Below are positions 39,047-47,828 of a DNA stretch of 64,000 nucleotides, piece by piece. The position numbers and the translations under genes were made by a program. The stretch's first letter is position 1; each line of letters opens with the position of its first letter. Source of the DNA: Roseiarcus sp963794655 (lineage in GTDB: Bacteria; Pseudomonadota; Alphaproteobacteria; Rhizobiales; Beijerinckiaceae); NCBI GenBank assembly GCA_963794655.1, contig CAWCEV010000005.1, positions 186,001 to 250,000 of the forward strand. The letters are read 5' to 3'. The notes under the pieces were generated by a model that was given only the letters and a program-made list of their open reading frames with translations, was not told the DNA's origin and made no database searches.

Positions 39047-39430
39047 CTACGCCGCGCGCAGCAGTCGCTCCACCTCATTCACCAGATCGCGAAGATGAAA
39101 GGGCTTCGACAGAATGCGAGCGTCCTTCGGCGCCCCGTTGCCCGGGTTGAGCGCGACCGCGGCGAAGCCGGTGATGAACATGACCTTGATTTCCGGGTCG
39201 AGTTCGGTTGCCCGGCGCGCGAGCTCGATGCCGTCCATCTCGGGCATGACGATGTCGGTCAGCAGCAGCTCGAACGGCTCTTCGCGCAGCCGATCGTAAG
39301 CAGAGAGCCCATTGTCGAAAGAGGTGACGTCATAGCCGGCGTTCTGCAGCGCCTTGACGAGGAAGCGGCGCATGTCGTTGTCGTCCTCCGCAAGCAAAAT
39401 CTTGGCGGAAATCTCGACCGGCGTCTGCAT
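39047..39430 (-). CDS. cpdR: Single-domain response regulator CpdR
   Basis: 127-residue stand-alone receiver: acidic pocket ILLAEDDNDMRRFL, phospho-acceptor Asp59 in LLLTDIVMPEMDGIELA, then VMFITGFAAVAL and LSKPFHLRDLV. The wording is that of alphaproteobacterial CpdR, which when unphosphorylated primes the ClpXP protease to degrade cell-cycle proteins, including CtrA indirectly. It ends in Ala-Ala, as ClpXP-sensitive proteins often do. The ATG at 39430 gives the conserved length with a slightly long N-terminus; a longer upstream frame is not supported. Confidence 0.93.
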   Translation of the reverse strand: MQTPVEISAKILLAEDDNDMRRFLVKALQNAGYDVTSFDNGLSAYDRLREEPFELLLTDIVMPEMDGIELARRATELDPEIKVMFITGFAAVALNPGNGAPKDARILSKPFHLRDLVNEVERLLRAA

Positions 39431-39574
39431 GACTGTCCTCTGGCTGGGCTTGCAACTTTGCGGCGCCCCAGTAAAGATTTCTTGAACCGGCGTGCGAGGC
39501 TCGAGTTGAGCCGCCATTCAGCGCTATGATAAAGCCGAACCGCGCTCTCGGAGCAAGCGCTTGTCGGAGGCCCG

Positions 39575-40465
39575 ATGGAACAGGTCGAGCGGATCGCAAT
39601 CCAGGACTTCGATCGCCCGTTCGAGACGATCGAGCCGACCCGGCTGGCGACGCCCCTTGTGTTCAGTTCGCCTCATTCCGGCTCGACCTACCCGCCGCGC
39701 TTCCTCGCCGCCTCACGTCTTGATCCGCTGACGCTTCGTCGCTCAGAAGACGCCTTCGTCGACGAACTGTTCCTGCCCTGCGTCGCGCTCGGCGCGCCGC
39801 TCCTGCGGGCGCTATTCCCGCGCGCCTATCTCGATGTGAACCGCGAGCCTTACGAACTCGACCCGCAGATTTTCGAGGGCCGCCTGCCCGATTACGCCAA
39901 TACCCGCTCGCTCAGGGTGGCCGTTGGCCTCGGCACCATTCCGCGAGTGGTTGGCGACGCCCAGCCGATCTACAGGAAACCGATCTCCGTCGCCGACGGC
40001 TTGAACCGCATCGAAACGCTCTACCGGCCTTATCACGCCGAGCTGAAGGCCTTGATGGAGCGCGCCCGCGCCTGGTTCGGGGTCGCGGTGCTGCTCGATT
40101 GCCATTCGATGCCCTCAAACGCCGCCGATGTCGCTGGACTCGATATCGTGCTCGGCGACCGCTATGGCGCGAGCGCCGCGCCAGAGGTCCTCGAAGCTCT
40201 CGAGGAGAGCCTGAAGGGCGCCGGTTACCGGGTGCGGCGCAACAAGCCGTTCGCGGGCGGCTTCATCACCGAGCATTTCGGCGCGCCGGGCGAGGGGACA
40301 CATGCGGTTCAGATCGAGATCGCCCGGTCGCTCTATCTCGACGAGCGGCGAATCGTCAGAACCGACAGATGGACGGGGTTGAGGGAAGATCTGTTCGCGG
40401 CGGCGAAGGCGTTGGCGGGGGAATTCGGGGGCGAAACAGACATTGGCCGGCTCGCCGCGGAGTAA
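39575..40465 (+). CDS. hutG: N-formylglutamate amidohydrolase
   Basis: 296 residues. Family blocks: VFSSPHSGSTYPP (metal His), SEDAFVDELF, RAYLDVNREPYELDP, DCHSMPS (second metal His) and AGGFITEHFGAPGEGTHAVQIEIARSLYLDE. It hydrolyses N-formylglutamate to formate and glutamate, the last step of one histidine-degradation route, although no other hut gene is here. It is divergent from cpdR, a pairing that recurs in Hyphomicrobiales. Confidence 0.92.
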   Translation: MEQVERIAIQDFDRPFETIEPTRLATPLVFSSPHSGSTYPPRFLAASRLDPLTLRRSEDAFVDELFLPCVALGAPLLRALFPRAYLDVNREPYELDPQIFEGRLPDYANTRSLRVAVGLGTIPRVVGDAQPIYRKPISVADGLNRIETLYRPYHAELKALMERARAWFGVAVLLDCHSMPSNAADVAGLDIVLGDRYGASAAPEVLEALEESLKGAGYRVRRNKPFAGGFITEHFGAPGEGTHAVQIEIARSLYLDERRIVRTDRWTGLREDLFAAAKALAGEFGGETDIGRLAAE

Positions 40466-40550
40466 AAAGGGGTGCCATGAGGAGCCCGAGGCCATCCCGC
40501 AATGCAGCGGCTTAGATGCAGCGCACAATGGCCCGTTTCCGCGTCCGACT

Positions 40551-40639
40551 CAAAAAAGGAGGCCGCCATGTCGCCATGGCGGCCCTGAGTTTAGGGAGGA
40601 AACGCCCAAGGAGGGCATATGCGGCAGGTCATGCCGCAC
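40551..40639 (-). ncRNA. Small RNA of the alpha-r8/mmgR ('suhB') type
   Basis: On the minus strand: -35 TTGCAA (40674-40669), 17-base spacer, -10 GATATT (40651-40646), start near 40639. The transcript folds into hairpin 1 (TGCGGC/GCCGCA, 40638-40620), hairpin 2 with CCUCCUU in and beside its loop (GCCC/GGGC, about 40616-40604), a single-stranded UUUCCUCCC, and a terminator hairpin (GGCCGCCATG, loop GCGA, CATGGCGGCC, 40584-40561) followed by a T-run (40557-40552). Anti-Shine-Dalgarno CCUCC motifs in loops plus a strong terminator define this sRNA family, which Rfam first recorded next to suhB-like genes, as here beside an inositol-monophosphatase-family gene. Confidence 0.78.
40561..40584 (-). 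terminator. Terminator hairpin of the sRNA
   Basis: Perfect 10-bp stem GGCCGCCATG/CATGGCGGCC with a four-base loop. On the minus strand it is followed by CCTTTTTT, a canonical rho-independent terminator. Confidence 0.88.
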
Positions 40640-40890
40640 CGCAACAATATCGTCGCTGACTGCCTCGGTTGCAAGACATTTCTTCGTTGAATGGGCGTCC
40701 GCTCGCTGAAATCAGGGGACTGTTGCAATCTTGTTCGCCGGCGCCGACGGCGTCCGAAAGCCAATAAAGTTTATTACAACAATGACCTATAACGATATAG
40801 TCCATGCAGTTAGGAGCATAGCTCCTATCTCTTGGGATAGCTGATATGCATACTCAGCATGACATTTAGTCGCATTTGTGGGGATTTTGA

Positions 40891-41712
40891 ATGACCGCCG
40901 TCGACTTCGCTGCCTTTGTTGACCGACTCGCGCAGCTGTCAGGCGAAGTGATTCTCCCGTTTTTTCGCAGCGCGATTGGCGCGGAGGACAAATCGCGCGG
41001 CGGCGTCTTCGATCCCGTCACCGAGGCCGACCGGGGCGCCGAGGCGGCCATGAGGCGGCTGATAGCGCAGACTTTCCCCGATCATGGCGTCATCGGGGAG
41101 GAGTACGGAAGCGATCGTCCCGAGGCGGAGTATGTCTGGGTGCTCGACCCGATCGACGGCACGAAAAGCTTCATATCGGGCTTGCCGACCTGGGGCACCC
41201 TGATCGGGCTCATGCACCGGGGCCGGCCGGTTTATGGGATGATGGCCCAGCCCTACACGCGGGAGCGGTTCTACGGCGACGGCAAACGGGCGAAACTGCG
41301 CACGCTTGCGCCGTCTCGTGGCGAGGCGCCGCCGTCCGAATGGACGACCCGGGTGCTGCGAGCGCGCACGTGCGCAAGTCTCATCGAGGCCACGCTGATG
41401 ACCACCAGCCCCCATCTGATCCGCGACCCGGCAGACCGGGCGGCTTACGGCCGGGTGGAAGACAGCGTCCAGCTGATCCGCTATGGCGGGGACTGCTACG
41501 CCTATTGCGCGCTGGCGGCGGGATTTGTCGATCTCGTGATCGAGACCGGCCTCAAGCCGCATGACGTGGTCGCGCTGGCGCCGATCATCGAAGGGGCGGG
41601 CGGCGTGATCACGACGTGGGACGGCGAGGACGCCGCAAAGGGAGGCCGGATCATCGCCGCCGGCGACCGGGCGGTCTATGACGAGGCGCGCCGGCTCTTG
41701 TCGGGCGTCTGA
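40891..41712 (+). CDS. hisN: Histidinol-phosphatase, inositol monophosphatase family
   Basis: 273 residues of the Mg-dependent, Li-sensitive phosphatase superfamily. Motifs: PVTEADRGAEAAMR, GVIGEEYG (metal Glu), WVLDPIDGTKSFISGLPTWG (metal Asp residues; the FISGLP extension is typical of HisN rather than of SuhB), and GLKPHDVVALAPIIEGAGG. The likely reaction is histidinol phosphate to histidinol in histidine biosynthesis; inositol-1-phosphate is a possible alternative. It lies next to hutG and the divergent sRNA. Confidence 0.88.
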   Translation: MTAVDFAAFVDRLAQLSGEVILPFFRSAIGAEDKSRGGVFDPVTEADRGAEAAMRRLIAQTFPDHGVIGEEYGSDRPEAEYVWVLDPIDGTKSFISGLPTWGTLIGLMHRGRPVYGMMAQPYTRERFYGDGKRAKLRTLAPSRGEAPPSEWTTRVLRARTCASLIEATLMTTSPHLIRDPADRAAYGRVEDSVQLIRYGGDCYAYCALAAGFVDLVIETGLKPHDVVALAPIIEGAGGVITTWDGEDAAKGGRIIAAGDRAVYDEARRLLSGV

Positions 41713-41876
41713 GGTCGGACATTGACCGTCCGCAGCGCGGACCAGCAAATTGCTTAATTGACGCGTATTATTTGGGCCTGCCCAGTCAATCGCCCGCCTG
41801 AATTGACCCTCTTGGCAAATCGTGTTTTGTCGCGCCGCACGCCATGATCCCTGCAGTCCTCCGAGAACGCCCGGCA

Positions 41877-44522
41877 ATGCGGCCCGAACGATACAACGTG
41901 CGCGAAGCCGAGGCCAAATGGCGCAAGGCCTGGGCGGACGCGCAGATCTTCAAGACCGAAAACGAAGATCCACGGCCGAAATATTATGTCCTCGAGATGT
42001 TCCCGTATCCGTCCGGGCGGATCCACATGGGACATGTGCGCAACTACGCCATGGGCGACGTGGTGGCGCGCTACCGGCGCGCGCGGGGATTCAACGTCCT
42101 CCACCCGATGGGCTGGGACGCCTTCGGCTTGCCGGCTGAGAACGCCGCCATGCAGAACAACACCAATCCGGCGCAATGGACTTACGCCAATATCGCGGCG
42201 ATGCGGGCGCAGTTGCAGTCGATGGGCCTGTCGCTCGACTGGTCGCGCGAGATCGCGACCTGCGATCCGAGTTATTACAAGCATCAGCAGAAGCTGTTCC
42301 TCGATTTCCTCGCTGCGGGTCTGGTCGCGCGCAAGAAGTCAAAGGTCAATTGGGATCCGGTCGATCAGACCGTGCTTGCGAACGAGCAGGTGATCGACGG
42401 CCGCGGCTGGCGTTCGGGAGCGATCGTCGAGCAGCGCGAGCTTACCCAATGGTTCCTCAAGATCACCGACTATTCGGACGATCTGCTCGCCAGCCTCGAC
42501 CGTCTCGACCGCTGGCCGGAAAAAGTCCGCCTCATGCAGAAGAACTGGATCGGGCGATCCGAGGGCCTTGCGGTCCGGTTCGTCATCGATCCCGCGACAC
42601 TCGGCGCGCTTAAGGGCGAGCTCGCGACAAACGAGCTCGACATTTATACGACCCGCCCCGACACGTTGTTCGGCGCGAAGTTCATGGCGATCGCGCCCGA
42701 CCACCCGCTGGCCGCAGCGGCCGCGAAGCACGACCCGGCGCTAAAAGCGTTCATCGAGGAGACGCGGAAACTCGGCACATCCGTCGCCGCGATTGAGACT
42801 GCGACCAAACGGGGCTACGACACCGGGCTAAAGGTCGTGCACCCCTTCGACCCGGAATGGCGTCTGCCCATCTACGTCGCCAATTTTGTGCTGATGGAGT
42901 ACGGCGCGGGCGCGATTTTCGGCTGCCCCGCCCACGACCAGCGCGACCTCGATTTTGTCCGCGCCTACGGCCTTGGCGTGACTCCGGTGGTATGTCCGCC
43001 CGAACTCGATCCCGCGAGCTTCGCAATCGATCAAATCGCCTATGAAGGCAATGGCGTGATGATCAATTCGCGCTTCCTCGACGGCATGACGGTCGAGCAG
43101 GCCAAAGAGGAGGTTTCGCGCCGGCTGGAGCAGATCACGGTCGGCGGTCGTCCGCAGGCGAAGCGGGAGATCAACTACAAGCTCCGGGATTGGGGCATTT
43201 CGCGCCAGCGCTATTGGGGCTGCCCGATCCCGATTATCCATTGCGAGACCTGCGGCGTCGTGCCGGTCCCGGACAAGGATTTGCCGGTCGAGCTGCCGGA
43301 AGACGTGACCTTCGATCAGCCGGGTAACCCGCTCAACCGCCATCCGACATGGAAGCACGTTGCCTGTCCGCAATGCGGCGGCGCGGGGACGCGTGAAACC
43401 GACACAATGGACACGTTCGTCGATTCATCGTGGTACTTCGTGCAATTCACCGATCCCCATAACGCCTCCGCGCCGGACGATCCGGCGATGGCCGACCATT
43501 GGCTGGCGGTCGACCAGTATATCGGCGGCATCGAGCACGCTATCCTGCATCTCCTCTATTCGCGCTTCTTCACTCGCGCGATGCGGAAATGCGGCTATCT
43601 CGGTCTCGACGAACCCTTTGCCGGCCTCTTCACTCAGGGCATGGTGGTGCACGAAACCTATCGCGGCGGGGACGGCCAATGGCTTGCGCCGTCAGAAATT
43701 CGCGTGGAAGCGGACGGCGGCGGTCGCCGCGCCTTTCTCCTTGCCGGCGACGAGCCGGTCGAGATCGGCCCGAACGAGAAAATGTCGAAGTCCAGGCGCA
43801 ATACCATTGACCCGGACGAGATCATCTCGACCTATGGCGCCGACACGGCGCGGTGGTTCATGCTCTCGGACTCGCCGCCCGAGCGCGACGTCATCTGGAC
43901 GGAGGCAGGCGTCCAGGGCGCATTCAAGCAGACGCAACGCCTGTGGCGCCTGACCTGCGAGGTCGAGCGCGTCGTCGGGAGCGAGCGGCCGCCGCAGCCG
44001 TCGCATTATGGGGAAGAGGCGAGCCGCATCCGCCGGGTCGCCCATGCGGCGCTGGCCAAGATCGAAGATGAGATCGAGCGCCTTCGGTTCAATGTCTGCA
44101 TTGCCGTCATTTACGAGTTCGCGAACGAACTCGCCGCGGCGGTGGGAGCGATCCAGGAGTCGCCGGTCGGCGACGACTTGCGCGCCGCCTTCGCGGAGGC
44201 GGGCGACATCCTCATCCATTGCTTCGCGCCCATGATGCCGCACCTGGCGGAAGAATGCTGGGAGGCGCTCGGCCACAAGGGCTTCGTCGCCCAGAGCCCG
44301 TGGCCGGTCGCCGACCGCAGCCTGCTCGTCTCGAACCACGTTACTTACGTCGTTCAAGTCAACGGCAAGAAGCGGGGCGAACTGACGATCGAGCGGGACG
44401 CCGACGGGAAGCGGATCGAGGCCGCGGCGCTCGCCCTCGACGGGGTCGTCAGGGCGATGAATAATAAGCCGGCCCGCAAGGTCATCATCGTGCCCCTGAG
44501 GATCGTCAATGTCGTGGTCTAG
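41877..44522 (+). CDS. leuS: Leucyl-tRNA synthetase
   Basis: About 881 residues. Class I signatures: PYPSGRIHMGHVRNY (HIGH variant HMGH, residues 50-53) and KMSKSRRNTIDPDEII (KMSKS). The editing domain lies between (TTRPDTLFGAKFMAIAPDHPL, threonine-rich site) with zinc-like cysteine pairs at HCETCGVV and CPQCGGAG. The ATG at 41877 starts the conserved MRPERYN; an ATG at 41844 would add 11 residues. It overlaps lptE by 14 bases. Confidence 0.98.
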   Translation: MRPERYNVREAEAKWRKAWADAQIFKTENEDPRPKYYVLEMFPYPSGRIHMGHVRNYAMGDVVARYRRARGFNVLHPMGWDAFGLPAENAAMQNNTNPAQWTYANIAAMRAQLQSMGLSLDWSREIATCDPSYYKHQQKLFLDFLAAGLVARKKSKVNWDPVDQTVLANEQVIDGRGWRSGAIVEQRELTQWFLKITDYSDDLLASLDRLDRWPEKVRLMQKNWIGRSEGLAVRFVIDPATLGALKGELATNELDIYTTRPDTLFGAKFMAIAPDHPLAAAAAKHDPALKAFIEETRKLGTSVAAIETATKRGYDTGLKVVHPFDPEWRLPIYVANFVLMEYGAGAIFGCPAHDQRDLDFVRAYGLGVTPVVCPPELDPASFAIDQIAYEGNGVMINSRFLDGMTVEQAKEEVSRRLEQITVGGRPQAKREINYKLRDWGISRQRYWGCPIPIIHCETCGVVPVPDKDLPVELPEDVTFDQPGNPLNRHPTWKHVACPQCGGAGTRETDTMDTFVDSSWYFVQFTDPHNASAPDDPAMADHWLAVDQYIGGIEHAILHLLYSRFFTRAMRKCGYLGLDEPFAGLFTQGMVVHETYRGGDGQWLAPSEIRVEADGGGRRAFLLAGDEPVEIGPNEKMSKSRRNTIDPDEIISTYGADTARWFMLSDSPPERDVIWTEAGVQGAFKQTQRLWRLTCEVERVVGSERPPQPSHYGEEASRIRRVAHAALAKIEDEIERLRFNVCIAVIYEFANELAAAVGAIQESPVGDDLRAAFAEAGDILIHCFAPMMPHLAEECWEALGHKGFVAQSPWPVADRSLLVSNHVTYVVQVNGKKRGELTIERDADGKRIEAAALALDGVVRAMNNKPARKVIIVPLRIVNVVV

Positions 44523-45021
44523 AGGTCTTGGCGTCCTCGCGGCGCTTGCGCTCGCCGCGGGACTCGCGGGTTGCTTCCAGCCCCTCTACAGCGAGGCAGC
44601 GCATCCGGGTCTCGTCGACAAGGTCCGCGCGATTGAAGTCGAGCCGATCAAAGACCGCATCGGCCACTATCTCGCCGACAATCTCACAACCGCCCTCAAC
44701 GGCACCGGCCAGACGCCGCCGCCGCAATATCGCCTGACGGTGAAGGTGTCGACCAACACCCAGACGCCGACCGTCAATTCCCTGATCAACGTCGCAACTT
44801 CCGCGACAATCGTGGGCGAGGCCGAGTTCACCCTGACCAAGGTCGATGGCGGCGCGGTCGTCACCGTGGGCAAAGCCACCGCTGCCGCAGCCTATGACCG
44901 CTCGCAACAGCGCTACAACGATTTGCGCGCCGCCCGCGACGCAGAGATCCGGCTTGCCCGCGCGCTTTCAGATGAGATCTCGCTGCGACTCGCCTCGACG
45001 CTGGCCGAGAAGAGCTCGTGA
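44509..45021 (+). CDS. lptE: LPS-assembly lipoprotein LptE
   Basis: 170 residues. Lipoprotein signal peptide with lipobox LAGC (Cys22), then FQPLYSE, a start shared by alphaproteobacterial LptE proteins. It is an outer-membrane lipoprotein that plugs and assembles LptD for lipopolysaccharide delivery. It overlaps leuS by 14 bases, the usual arrangement. The gene that commonly follows (holA) is absent; an ABC transporter operon starts 41 bases later. Confidence 0.9.
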   Translation: MSWSRGLGVLAALALAAGLAGCFQPLYSEAAHPGLVDKVRAIEVEPIKDRIGHYLADNLTTALNGTGQTPPPQYRLTVKVSTNTQTPTVNSLINVATSATIVGEAEFTLTKVDGGAVVTVGKATAAAAYDRSQQRYNDLRAARDAEIRLARALSDEISLRLASTLAEKSS

Positions 45022-45062
45022 GGCCCTATCGCGGCTCCGCGCTCGCGCGCTAGCTCAAGGCT

Positions 45063-46010
45063 ATGCTCGGTTACGCCATCCAACGGATCTTTCTGTTCGC
45101 GGCCACGCTTCTGATCGCATCCATGATCGTGTTCGCGGTCATGAACATTCTGCCGGGCGACGCCGCCCAGACCATGCTGGGCCCGACCGCGACGCCGGAG
45201 GCGGTCGCCGCACTATCGCATAAACTCGGACTCGATCAGCCGGCGCCCGTCCGTTACGCAAACTGGATCGGCGGCGCGCTGCGCGGGGATCTCGGGCTTT
45301 CCTACGCCTATAATTCCCCGATCGGTCCGCTGATCGCCTCGAGCCTCGCCGTCAGCGCTCCGCTCGCGCTGATGGCGATGATTTTTGCGGCCGCGGTCGG
45401 GCTCACGGCTGGCGTCTACGCCGCGGATCGGCGCGGGCGTGCGGGCGACGCTGTCGTGATGGGCGCGAGCCAGGTCGGCGTCGCTGTCCCGAACTTCTGG
45501 CTCGCGATCCTGCTCGTGATCGTCTTCGCGGTGACTCTGCGGCTCGTTCCGGCGGGGGGATTTCCGGGTTGGCGAGATCCGGCACGCGCGTTTAGCGCCC
45601 TGATCCTGCCAGCGATCGCGCTCGGCGTCGTGCAGGCGGCGATCCTGACTCGTGTCACCCGCTCGGCTCTGATTGAGGCGCTGAACGAGGATTTCATGCG
45701 CACCGCGCGCGCCAAGGGCGTGTCACGACGCGCGGCGCTCTGGCGTCACGCTCTGCCAAACGCGCTGACGCCGATCCTCACCATCATGGGGTTACAGTTC
45801 GCCAACCTGATCGCCGGCGCGATCGTGGTCGAGAACGTGTTTGTTCTGCCGGGCCTCGGCCGGCTGATGCTGCAGTCGATTTCCAATCGGGACACGCTCG
45901 TGGTCGAGAACGGGGTGATGTTGCTTGCGCTGATCGTGATCGGATTGAACTTCATCGTCGACCTCGCCTGCGCTGCAATTGACCCGCGGCTGCGGGCGCG
46001 AGCCGCGTGA
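45063..46010 (+). CDS. Dipeptide/oligopeptide ABC transporter permease, DppB-like
   Basis: 315 residues. The start MLGYAIQRIFLFAATLLIASMIVFAVMNILPGD is the DppB/OppB signature, followed by about five more helices and the EAA loop EDFMRTARAKGVSRRAALWRHALPNALTPI. It imports peptides, nickel or related solutes with the partner permease and ATPases that follow. First gene of a four-gene operon whose members overlap by about four bases. Confidence 0.94.
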   Translation: MLGYAIQRIFLFAATLLIASMIVFAVMNILPGDAAQTMLGPTATPEAVAALSHKLGLDQPAPVRYANWIGGALRGDLGLSYAYNSPIGPLIASSLAVSAPLALMAMIFAAAVGLTAGVYAADRRGRAGDAVVMGASQVGVAVPNFWLAILLVIVFAVTLRLVPAGGFPGWRDPARAFSALILPAIALGVVQAAILTRVTRSALIEALNEDFMRTARAKGVSRRAALWRHALPNALTPILTIMGLQFANLIAGAIVVENVFVLPGLGRLMLQSISNRDTLVVENGVMLLALIVIGLNFIVDLACAAIDPRLRARAA

Positions 46011-46846
46011 GCTTCGCGCTCCCATTTCGCCTGCGCGGCGGCGCGAGCTTATGGCTCGGTGCGGTCCTCGTCGGCGCGCTCTTGCTCGCGGCGGCGGTGT
46101 CGCTGGTCTGGACGCCTTATCCGCCGGCGGCGATCGACATCCCGCACCGGCTCGCGCCCCCTTCGGCGGCCCACTGGTTCGGCACCGACAATCTTGGACG
46201 CGACGTCGCCTCGCAAATAATGGCCGGCTCGCGGGTCTCGATCCTCGTCGGCGTCGTCGCGGTGAGCATCGGGCTCGCGTTCGGCGTCGCGCTTGGGCTA
46301 TTGGCGGCGTTCGCCAAAGGTCTCGTCGAGGACGGGATCATGAAGCTCAGTGACTTCACGTTTGCCTTTCCGGCGCTTTTGACAGCAATCATGCTGACCT
46401 CCACATTCGGCCCCGGTGTCGTCAATGCGATCGTCGCCATCGGCATCGTCAACGTGCCGGTGATCGCGAAGCTCACGCGAGCAACCGCCAACGGCGTGCT
46501 TTCGCGCGAATATGCGCTCGCCGCCCGCGCCGCCGGCCGCGGACCGCTGGCGATCGCCTTCGATCATGTGCTGCCCAACATCGCGCCAGCGTTGATCGTG
46601 CAGGCGACGATCCAGTTCGCCATCGCCATCCTGGCCGAGGCGGCGCTTTCCTACTTGGGCCTCGGCGCCCAGCCGCCGCAGACATCGTGGGGTAAGATGC
46701 TCGCCGACGCGCAGAATGTTCTCTACAACGCGCCGAGACTGGCGCTTTACCCCGGCGTCGCCATCGCGCTCAGCGTGCTTGGCCTCAATCTTCTTGGCGA
46801 CGGCCTGCGCGACGCGCTTGATCCAAAACTGAAGGCGCGGCTCTGA
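46007..46846 (+). CDS. Dipeptide/oligopeptide ABC transporter permease, DppC-like
   Basis: 279 residues; overlaps the DppB-like gene by four bases and starts with GTG at 46007. The early segment PHRLAPPSAAHWFGTDNLGRDVASQIMAGSR is diagnostic for DppC/OppC, and the EAA loop reads EYALAARAAGRGPLAIAFDHVLPNI. Six helices. It forms the translocation channel with the DppB-like protein. Confidence 0.94.
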   Translation: MSFALPFRLRGGASLWLGAVLVGALLLAAAVSLVWTPYPPAAIDIPHRLAPPSAAHWFGTDNLGRDVASQIMAGSRVSILVGVVAVSIGLAFGVALGLLAAFAKGLVEDGIMKLSDFTFAFPALLTAIMLTSTFGPGVVNAIVAIGIVNVPVIAKLTRATANGVLSREYALAARAAGRGPLAIAFDHVLPNIAPALIVQATIQFAIAILAEAALSYLGLGAQPPQTSWGKMLADAQNVLYNAPRLALYPGVAIALSVLGLNLLGDGLRDALDPKLKARL

Positions 46847-46847
46847 G

Positions 46848-47828
46848 ATGCTGCTTGAGGTTGCCGAGCTTGCGGTCGATCTCCCGGCGCCGGGGCCGGG
46901 GGGCTTGCATCGGGTCGTCGACCGGACGTCGTTCTCGATCGCCGAGGGCGAGAGCCTCGGAGTGGTCGGCGAATCCGGCTCCGGCAAGACGATGACAGCG
47001 CTCGCTTTGATGGCTCTCACGCCCGAGGGCGCGCGCGTCTCGGGTTCGATCCGCTTCGAGGAGCGGGAGCTCGTGGGCCTCGGGGAAGACGCGATGCAGC
47101 AATTGCGCGGCGACCGCATCGCCATGATCTTCCAGGAGCCAATGACGGCGCTGAATCCGCTCCACAAGGTTGGGGCGCAAGTCGCCGAGCCTTTGATCCT
47201 GCATCGCGGAATGGCCAAGGCGGCTGCGCGCCGGCGCGCGGTCGAGTTGCTCGAGCACGTGCGGCTTGCCGAACCGGAGCGCGCCGCCCGCTCTTATCCG
47301 TTCGCGCTTTCCGGCGGCGAGCGCCAGCGGGCGATGATCGCCATGGCGATCGGCTGTTCGCCGCGCCTTGTGATCGCCGATGAGCCGACGACCGCGCTCG
47401 ACGTCACCGTGCAGGCGCGCATTCTCGCCATCATCGACAGCCTGCGCGTCGAATCGAAGGTGGCGATCCTTCTTGTCAGCCATGATCTCGCTGTGATCGC
47501 CGGGCATTGCGACCGCGTTATGGTGATGTATGCGGGGCTGATCATGGAGAGCGGCCCGGTCGACGCCGTTCTTCGCCGGCCGAGAAACCCGTATACTCTG
47601 GCGCTGCTTGAGGCTCGGCCACGGCCCGGCGCGCCGCGCGGCGCGCGGCTCGCGACCATTCCCGGCGCGCCACCGGTCACGCACGACCATGTCGCGGGCT
47701 GCCCATTTGCCGGCCGATGCGCGCTGACCATTGACCGGTGCCGGACGACGCCGCCTCCTCTCGTCTCATTCGGCGCGAACCACGTCTCGCGCTGCCACCG
47801 GGCGGGCGACGTGAGGCTGGACGGATGA
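46848..47828 (+). CDS. Peptide ABC transporter ATP-binding protein, DppD-like
   Basis: 326 residues. Walker A GESGSGKTM, signature LSGGERQRAMIAMAIG, Walker B LVIADEPTTALD, and switch HDL. The C-terminal oligopeptide-transporter extension includes the cysteine-containing CPFAGRCALTIDRC that in this family can hold an iron-sulfur cluster. It shares ATGA with the next gene. Confidence 0.94.
   Translation: MLLEVAELAVDLPAPGPGGLHRVVDRTSFSIAEGESLGVVGESGSGKTMTALALMALTPEGARVSGSIRFEERELVGLGEDAMQQLRGDRIAMIFQEPMTALNPLHKVGAQVAEPLILHRGMAKAAARRRAVELLEHVRLAEPERAARSYPFALSGGERQRAMIAMAIGCSPRLVIADEPTTALDVTVQARILAIIDSLRVESKVAILLVSHDLAVIAGHCDRVMVMYAGLIMESGPVDAVLRRPRNPYTLALLEARPRPGAPRGARLATIPGAPPVTHDHVAGCPFAGRCALTIDRCRTTPPPLVSFGANHVSRCHRAGDVRLDG

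Larger units (their letters stand above)
40466..40890. other. Intergenic region carrying an sRNA gene
   Basis: 425 bases between hutG and hisN with no supported protein gene. The centre encodes a minus-strand sRNA (listed separately). The right half (40760-40870) is AT-rich with the palindrome TAGGAGCATAGCTCCTA near 40811-40827 and probably contains the hisN promoter. Confidence 0.5.

Noticed and set aside
40619..40690. A 23-codon ORF with AAGGAGG just upstream on the plus strand
   Set aside because: The SD-like sequence is the complement of the anti-SD CCUCC motif of the minus-strand sRNA, and spacing to the ATG is too short.
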